Positions 59,095 to 64,000 of a stretch of 64,000 bases of DNA are shown here, piece by piece (within the stretch, counting starts at the first letter, position 1; each line of letters starts with the position of its first letter). Position numbers and translations under genes: made by a program. Source of the stretch: Acidovorax sp. NCPPB 4044 (GTDB lineage Bacteria; Pseudomonadota; Gammaproteobacteria; Burkholderiales; Burkholderiaceae_C). Under the pieces are notes generated by a model. The model made no database searches and had not been told where the DNA came from. It saw only the letters and a list, made by a program, of their open reading frames with translations. Where the stretch lies: assembly GCF_028069655.1 (NCBI RefSeq), contig NZ_JAMCOS010000001.1, positions 1,518,001 to 1,582,000 of the forward strand, in the 5' to 3' direction.

Positions 59095-61581
59095 ATGCTG
59101 AACCTTGCCGAATACCGCCAGCGGCCCGCGCTGCTGGCCGACTGGCTGCCCTGGGCCGGACTGGTGGCGCCGGGCGTCGTCTTGAACAAGGACGGCAGCT
59201 TCCAGCGCACGGCACGGTTCCGTGGGCCCGATCTCGATAGCGCCACGCAAGGCGAGCTGATCGCCACGTCGGCGCGCTTGAACAACGCATTGCGCCGGCT
59301 GGGCTCGGGCTGGGCCTTGTTCATCGAGGCCGAGCGCCGGCCGGCAGCGGACTACCCGCACTCGGAGTTTCCTGAGCCGCTGTCCTGGCTGGTGGACGAG
59401 GAGCGCCGGGCCGCCTTCGAGGAGTCGGGCAATCATTTCGAGAGCGGTTACCACCTGACGTTGCAGTACCTGCCTGCGGAGGAGTCTCGCGCCCGCGCTG
59501 CGGGCTTGCTGTACGAGAACAAGCCCACCGAAGGCGTGGACTGGCGCGAGCGTCTTGCGGCCTTCATTGCGGAAACGGATCGCATCTTCGACCTGCTCGA
59601 TGGCGTGATGCCGGAGATCGCGTGGCTCGACGACAGGCATACGCTGACTTACCTGCATGCGACGGTTTCGACTCGGCGCTATCGGGTGAACGTGCCGGAG
59701 GTGCCATTCCACCTCGACGCGCTGCTGGCCGATGCACCCCTGATCGGCGGCCTGGCGCCGATGTTGGGCGACCAGCACCTGCGCGTGGCGACGGTGCGGG
59801 GTTTTCCGACCTCGACCTGGCCGGGGATTCTGGACGACCTCAACCGCCTGGGTTTTGCGTACCGCTGGAGTACGCGCTTTCTGTGCATGGACAAGGCCGA
59901 AGCAGAAAAAGAGCTGGTGCGGCTGCGCCGCCAATGGTTCGCCAAGCGCAAGAACGTGGTGGCGCTGCTGCGCGAAACCATCTTCCAGCAGGAAAGCCCG
60001 TTGGTCGATACCGACGCCAGCAACAAGGCGACCGACGCCGATGCCGCCCTGCAGGAGTTGGGCAGCGACCAGGTGGCCTTCGGCTACGTCACCACCACGG
60101 TGACGGTGCTCGACGCCGACCCCGCGGTGGCTGACGAGAAGCTGCGCATGGTGGAGCGCGTGATCCAGGGGCGTGGCTTCGTCACGATCCCCGAAACCTT
60201 GAACGCGGTCGATGCGTGGCTCTCGTCTATTCCGGGCCATGCCTACGCCAACGTGCGCCAGCCAATCGTCTCGACGCTGAACCTGGCGCACCTGATACCG
60301 GTGTCCGCAGTGTGGGCCGGGCCGGAGAAGAACGACCACCTCGACGGCCCGCCGCTGATCGTCACGCGCACCGAAGGCGCGACGCCGTTCCGGCTCGTGA
60401 CGCACATCGGCGACGTGGGCCACACGCTGGTGGCCGGCCCCACGGGCATGGGCAAGTCGGTGCTGCTCGCCACCTTGGCCATGCAGTTCCGGCGCTATCG
60501 CGGTTCGCGCATCTTCACCTTCGACATGGGGCGCTCGATGCGCGCCACGATCCTGGGCCTCGGCGGCGAGCACTACGACCTCGGGCTGGATGGCGAAATC
60601 GCTTTTCAGCCCTTGGCGCGGATCGACCGTGAGGGTTACCGCAGTTGGGCCGCCGAATGGGTCGAAGGCCGCTTGCGCCATGAAGGCGTGACTGTCGGAC
60701 CCGAAGAGAAGGCGGCTGTCTGGTCCGCCCTGGGCAGCCTGGCCGGCGCCCCGCTGGAGCAACGGACGATGACCGGCCTGTCGGTGCTGCTGCAATCGAA
60801 TGCACTGCGCCAGGCTCTGGCGCCCTATGTGCTGGGCGGCGCGCACGGCAAGCTGTTGGACGCCGACCACGACCGTCTGGGCATGGCCGACGTGCAGTGC
60901 TTCGAGATGGAAGAACTGATGCACAGCAAGGCAGCCGTGATGGCCGTGCTGGGCTATCTGTTCGCGCGCTTCGATGAACGCTTCGACGGCGCGCCCACGC
61001 TGCTGATCCTCGATGAAGCCTGGCTGTTCCTCGATGACCCGGTGTTTGCTGCGCGCATCCGGCAGTGGCTCAAGACGCTGCGCAAGAAGAACGTGAGCGT
61101 CATCTTCGCCACGCAGTCGCTGGCGGACATCAAGGATTCGAGCATCGCGCCGGCCATCATCGAGAGCTGCGCGAGCCGCGTCTTCTTGCCCAATCCACAG
61201 GCGACCGAGCCGCAGATTCGCACGATCTACGAGGGCTTCGGGCTGAACGCTCGCCAGATCGAGATCGTCGCCACCGCGCAGCCCAAGCGCGACTACTACT
61301 ACCAATCGCGCCTCGGCAACCGCCTGTTCGACCTCGACTTGGGGCCGGCGACGCTGGCTTTTGCGGGCGCTTCCACGCCGCAAGACCAGCGCGACATCGA
61401 CGCAGTGCTCGCGGCGGCCGCCGCCTCCGCGTCTTCCACGCCTTCCGCTTCCTCCCCGTTCGCAGCCGCATGGCTGCGCCACCGCAGCCTCGATTGGGCG
61501 GCCGAGCTGCTGCGCGAGTTTCCCGGCATGCCGCCGGGCGCCGCCGTTGTCCCCATCCATTCTCAGGACACCCGACCATGA
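59095..61581 (+). CDS. trbE: TrbE conjugation ATPase (VirB4-like)
   Basis: The 828-residue protein shows the VirB4 pattern: N-terminal LLADWLPWAGLVAPGVVLNK, Walker A GPTGMGKS near residues 447-454, Walker B LLILDEAWLFLDDPVF near 637, and FATQSLADIKDSSIAPAIIE near 672-691. It powers pilus assembly and substrate transfer. The start at 59095 is 12 bp after trbD. Confidence 0.94.
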   Translation: MLNLAEYRQRPALLADWLPWAGLVAPGVVLNKDGSFQRTARFRGPDLDSATQGELIATSARLNNALRRLGSGWALFIEAERRPAADYPHSEFPEPLSWLVDEERRAAFEESGNHFESGYHLTLQYLPAEESRARAAGLLYENKPTEGVDWRERLAAFIAETDRIFDLLDGVMPEIAWLDDRHTLTYLHATVSTRRYRVNVPEVPFHLDALLADAPLIGGLAPMLGDQHLRVATVRGFPTSTWPGILDDLNRLGFAYRWSTRFLCMDKAEAEKELVRLRRQWFAKRKNVVALLRETIFQQESPLVDTDASNKATDADAALQELGSDQVAFGYVTTTVTVLDADPAVADEKLRMVERVIQGRGFVTIPETLNAVDAWLSSIPGHAYANVRQPIVSTLNLAHLIPVSAVWAGPEKNDHLDGPPLIVTRTEGATPFRLVTHIGDVGHTLVAGPTGMGKSVLLATLAMQFRRYRGSRIFTFDMGRSMRATILGLGGEHYDLGLDGEIAFQPLARIDREGYRSWAAEWVEGRLRHEGVTVGPEEKAAVWSALGSLAGAPLEQRTMTGLSVLLQSNALRQALAPYVLGGAHGKLLDADHDRLGMADVQCFEMEELMHSKAAVMAVLGYLFARFDERFDGAPTLLILDEAWLFLDDPVFAARIRQWLKTLRKKNVSVIFATQSLADIKDSSIAPAIIESCASRVFLPNPQATEPQIRTIYEGFGLNARQIEIVATAQPKRDYYYQSRLGNRLFDLDLGPATLAFAGASTPQDQRDIDAVLAAAAASASSTPSASSPFAAAWLRHRSLDWAAELLREFPGMPPGAAVVPIHSQDTRP

Positions 61582-62342
61582 AACTGTCTACCACCTCCAA
61601 GCCCCGGCTCGCCGCACTGGCCACCGCCTGCGTTCTGGTCTTCGGCATCGCGCTACCCGCGCACGCGCTGTTCGGCGTCGGCGACATCGTGCTCGACCCG
61701 ACCAATCTGGTGCAGAACACGCTCACCGCCGTTCGCACGCTGGAGCAGATCAACAACCAGATCCAGCAGCTCCAGAACGAGGCGCGGATGCTCATCAACC
61801 AGGCGCGCAACCTGGCCAGCCTGCCGTCCAGCGTGGTGGGCCAGCTGCGCGCCAACCTGGCGACCACCCAGCGGCTGATCGCGCAGGCCAAAGGCCTGGC
61901 CTATGACGTGACGAGCATCGACCGCGAGTTCGCCCGTCTGTATCCAGAGCAGTACGCCGCCACGGTGAGCGGCAATCAGATGTACCAGGACGCTCAAGCA
62001 CGCTGGAAGAACACGCTCAACGGCTTGCAGACCACCATGCAGATGCAGGCCCAGGCTTCGCAGAACCTGAGTGATGACGAAGGCGTGCTGGCCGACCTCG
62101 TGGGCAAGAGCCAGTCGGCCGTCGGCGCCCTGCAGGCGATGCAGGCCATGAACCAGCTGCTGGCCCTGCAGGCCAAGCAATCGATCCAGACGCAGCGGCT
62201 ACAGATCACGCAGGACCGTGCGGCCTCGCTGGAGCTGGCGCGGCAGGCCGCTGCCGTCGAGCGTGGCCGCGAGGTGACGCGCCGCTTCGTGGGTTCCGGC
62301 ACGCCGTACACGCCGCAGTCCGTCAACTTCTACGGCAACTGA
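61578..62342 (+). CDS. trbJ: TrbJ (VirB5-like) protein
   Basis: ATGA overlaps trbE. The 254-residue protein has a signal peptide (LAALATACVLVFGIALPAHA), then a long helical domain (TAVRTLEQINNQIQQLQNEA; ATTQRLIAQAKGLAYDVTSI) and a C-terminal RRFVGSGTPYTPQSVNFYGN. This matches TrbJ, a periplasmic minor pilin-like component. Confidence 0.9.
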   Translation: MKLSTTSKPRLAALATACVLVFGIALPAHALFGVGDIVLDPTNLVQNTLTAVRTLEQINNQIQQLQNEARMLINQARNLASLPSSVVGQLRANLATTQRLIAQAKGLAYDVTSIDREFARLYPEQYAATVSGNQMYQDAQARWKNTLNGLQTTMQMQAQASQNLSDDEGVLADLVGKSQSAVGALQAMQAMNQLLALQAKQSIQTQRLQITQDRAASLELARQAAAVERGREVTRRFVGSGTPYTPQSVNFYGN

Positions 62343-62354
62343 CGAGGCGGGGTC

Positions 62355-63716
62355 ATGAACGACGTTTCGGTCATCGACCGCTTCCTCGACACGTTCTCGC
62401 GCTACATCGATTCGGGCTTCGGCCTGCTGCAGGGCGAGGTGGCGTTCCTGACCGCGACGTTGATCGTCATCGACATGACGATCGCCGGGCTGTTCTGGAC
62501 TATGGGGCACGCCACCGGCCAGGGCGAGGACGTGATCGCTAAGCTGATCCGCAAGGTGCTCTACGTGGGCGCCTTCGCCTACATCATCGGCAACTTCAAC
62601 ATGCTGGCCGGCATCGTGTTCCGGTCCTTCGCCGGCCTGGGCCTGACGGCCAGCGGCTCGACCTTGAGCATGGGCAACTTCCTGCAGCCCGGGCGGCTGG
62701 CCAAGACCGGCATCGATGCGGCGGCGCCCATCCTGGACCAGATCCGGGAGATGGCGGGCTTTCCCGAGGTGTTTATCAACATCGCGCCCATCGTCGTGCT
62801 GTTCCTGGCCTGGTTCATCGTCATCCTGTGCTTCTTCGTGCTGGCGGTGCAGCTCTTCGTGACGCTGATCGAGTTCAAGCTGACCACACTAGCGGGCTTC
62901 GTGTTGGTGCCGTTCGCACTGTGGAACAAGACCGCGTTCCTGGCCGAGAAGGTGCTGGGCAACGTGGTCTCCTCGGGCATCAAGGTGCTGGTGCTGGCCG
63001 TCATCGTGGGCATCGGCACAGGGCTGTTTGCCCAGTTCCAGGTTCACCCCAGCGAACCGTCGATCGACCATGCATTGGTCATCATGCTGGCCTCGCTCTC
63101 GTTGCTCACCTTGGGCATCTTCGGGCCGGGCATTGCCACCGGGCTGGTGTCCGGGGGACCGCAGCTCGGCGCGGGTGCGATGGCCGGCGCTGCCGTCGGC
63201 GCGGCCGGAGCCGCTGTCGCCGTCGGCGCCGCGGCCACGGGCGTGGGCAGCGCGGTGGCCGCCGGTGCCCGCATGGCGCCTGCCGCCGCCAAAGCGGTGG
63301 GGAGCGGCGCCCGCACTATGGCCTCGACCGCCAGCAGCGCCAGGTCGGCGTACCAGGCCGGTTCCGCATCGGCCGGTGGCGGGCTCAAAGGTGCTGCCGC
63401 CGGCGTGGGCAATGTCGCCAAGACGGGCGCGCAGGCGGCCGGGCAGAAAGTGGCCAATAACGCGCGCTCGATGAAGGAGCGTGTCGCCGCCGCCTTCCGG
63501 CCCGATGACGCCTCATCGGCTTCAGGGGCAGGCGCCACAGCACAAGCCGCGAACGACGCTGACCCCGCGCCCCGATCCACCGAGCAACCCGCCTGGGCCA
63601 AGCGCCTGCATCGCCGGCAGCAACTCACCCATGCCGCCACGACCGCCGCCCACACGCTGCGGGGCGGCGATGGGGGCAGCTCCAGCCAAGGCCCGAGCCT
63701 GCGGGAAGACAGGTGA
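62355..63716 (+). CDS. trbL: TrbL (VirB6-like) membrane protein
   Basis: The 453-residue protein has several membrane segments in residues 25-270 (VAFLTATLIVIDMTIAGLFW; VVLFLAWFIVILCFFVLAVQ; VIMLASLSLLTLGIFGPGI), then a Gly/Ala-rich segment and a basic, disordered C-terminal tail (WAKRLHRRQQLTHAATTA). This is the TrbL/VirB6 layout of the central inner-membrane channel. The tail composition is typical of this ICE family. Confidence 0.92.
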   Translation: MNDVSVIDRFLDTFSRYIDSGFGLLQGEVAFLTATLIVIDMTIAGLFWTMGHATGQGEDVIAKLIRKVLYVGAFAYIIGNFNMLAGIVFRSFAGLGLTASGSTLSMGNFLQPGRLAKTGIDAAAPILDQIREMAGFPEVFINIAPIVVLFLAWFIVILCFFVLAVQLFVTLIEFKLTTLAGFVLVPFALWNKTAFLAEKVLGNVVSSGIKVLVLAVIVGIGTGLFAQFQVHPSEPSIDHALVIMLASLSLLTLGIFGPGIATGLVSGGPQLGAGAMAGAAVGAAGAAVAVGAAATGVGSAVAAGARMAPAAAKAVGSGARTMASTASSARSAYQAGSASAGGGLKGAAAGVGNVAKTGAQAAGQKVANNARSMKERVAAAFRPDDASSASGAGATAQAANDADPAPRSTEQPAWAKRLHRRQQLTHAATTAAHTLRGGDGGSSSQGPSLREDR

Positions 63717-63760
63717 AGACGGATGGCTTTCGATTCCTGAACTTCAAGGAGAACCCTTAT

Positions 63761-64000
63761 GCGATTCAAAAGACCCCAGGTGCGCTACGCCGACACGCCG
63801 CAGCCCGCCACGCCGTACCAAGCCGCCGGCCAGGTGTGGGACGAGCGCATCGGCTCGCCGCGCGTGCAAGCGAAGAACTGGCGCTGGATGGCCTTCGGCT
63901 GTCTCGCGCTTGCACTGCTGATGGCCGGTGGCCTGGCCTGGCGCTCGGCGCAGTCCATCGTCACGCCTTACGTCGTGGAGGTGGACAACGCGGGCCAGGT
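63761..64000 (+). CDS. trbF: TrbF (VirB8-like) protein, truncated by window edge
   Basis: AAGGAG eight bases before ATG 63761. The visible 80 residues (MRFKRPQVRYADTPQPATPY, then one membrane segment WMAFGCLALALLMAGGLAWR and TPYVVEVDNAGQ) are the N-terminus of TrbF, the VirB8-type core protein. The periplasmic domain lies outside the window; trbG and trbI are expected next. Confidence 0.9.

Noticed and set aside
58882..61560. An 892-codon reverse-strand frame opposite trbE
   Set aside because: It is a shadow frame of a GC-rich forward gene with clear VirB4 motifs. Its own composition is His-, Arg-, Gln- and Ala-rich and lacks any motif.

Overview
The window is high-GC DNA (GC-rich third codon positions, long antisense shadow frames) of the kind found in Burkholderiales and some Pseudomonas or Stenotrophomonas relatives. 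Most of it, from about 19.6 kb to the right edge, is the left and central part of a Tn4371-family integrative and conjugative element (ICE). The evidence is a tyrosine integrase at the left end, a DUF2958/DUF932/ParB/DUF736 maintenance block, repA with iterons and parA, a signal peptidase TraF, an RlxS-type relaxase, a LysR-type TraR, EexN, the VirD4/TraG coupling protein, and the mating-pair set trbB-C-D-E-J-L-F, cut inside trbF at the right edge. The species cannot be fixed from the sequence.

Layout. 0-9 kb: flanking or island DNA with a FecR/FecI/TonB-receptor iron-uptake set, a DUF4917 SIR2-like gene, an AbrB/PIN toxin-antitoxin pair, and an orphan tail-to-tail DUF3742 / TraG_N pair that looks like a relic of a different ICE type. 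9.5-19.3 kb: a serine resolvase followed by a defence-type operon: type III-like Mod, type III-like Res, a possible 44-residue peptide, a TrlF (PHP + AAA/SMC-like) ATPase and an AlbA_2/HATPase_4 protein. 19.6-31 kb: integrase with arm-site-like repeats, a HicA-like/HTH pair, AlpA, and an accessory nuclease/HEPN operon (Mrr-like endonuclease, a PD-(D/E)xK nuclease broken by an amber codon, a TIGR02391 HEPN protein, an Abi_C HEPN protein) facing a 1271-residue TPR-CHAT protease-like gene. 30-45 kb: conserved ICE core with structured leaders, dispersed GC-rich repeats, three iterons beside repA, and hairpins before the relaxase that may be oriT. 45.4-53.5 kb: a catabolic cargo inserted between relaxase and traR: two TetR regulators, AidB-like acyl-CoA dehydrogenase, two isochorismatase-fold proteins (one lacking catalytic residues), an HpaB/4-hydroxybutyryl-CoA-dehydratase-fold flavoprotein, and a PrpE-like acyl-CoA synthetase. 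53.5-64 kb: traR, eexN, terminator, traG, copG, trbBCDEJLF.

How the genes fit together. Int excises and inserts the element. RepA, the iterons and ParA/ParB could maintain the excised circle. RlxS, TraG and Trb proteins would transfer it, and EexN would limit re-entry. The cargo gives phage resistance and conversion of an unidentified carboxylic acid through CoA thioesters. The best candidates for under-described biology are the Mod-Res-(44 aa)-TrlF-AlbA_2 operon, the double-HEPN/nuclease operon facing a TPR-CHAT gene, the structured leaders of the ICE core genes, and the HpaB-like/acyl-CoA cluster. Functions are inferred from motifs recognised by eye; no database search was run.
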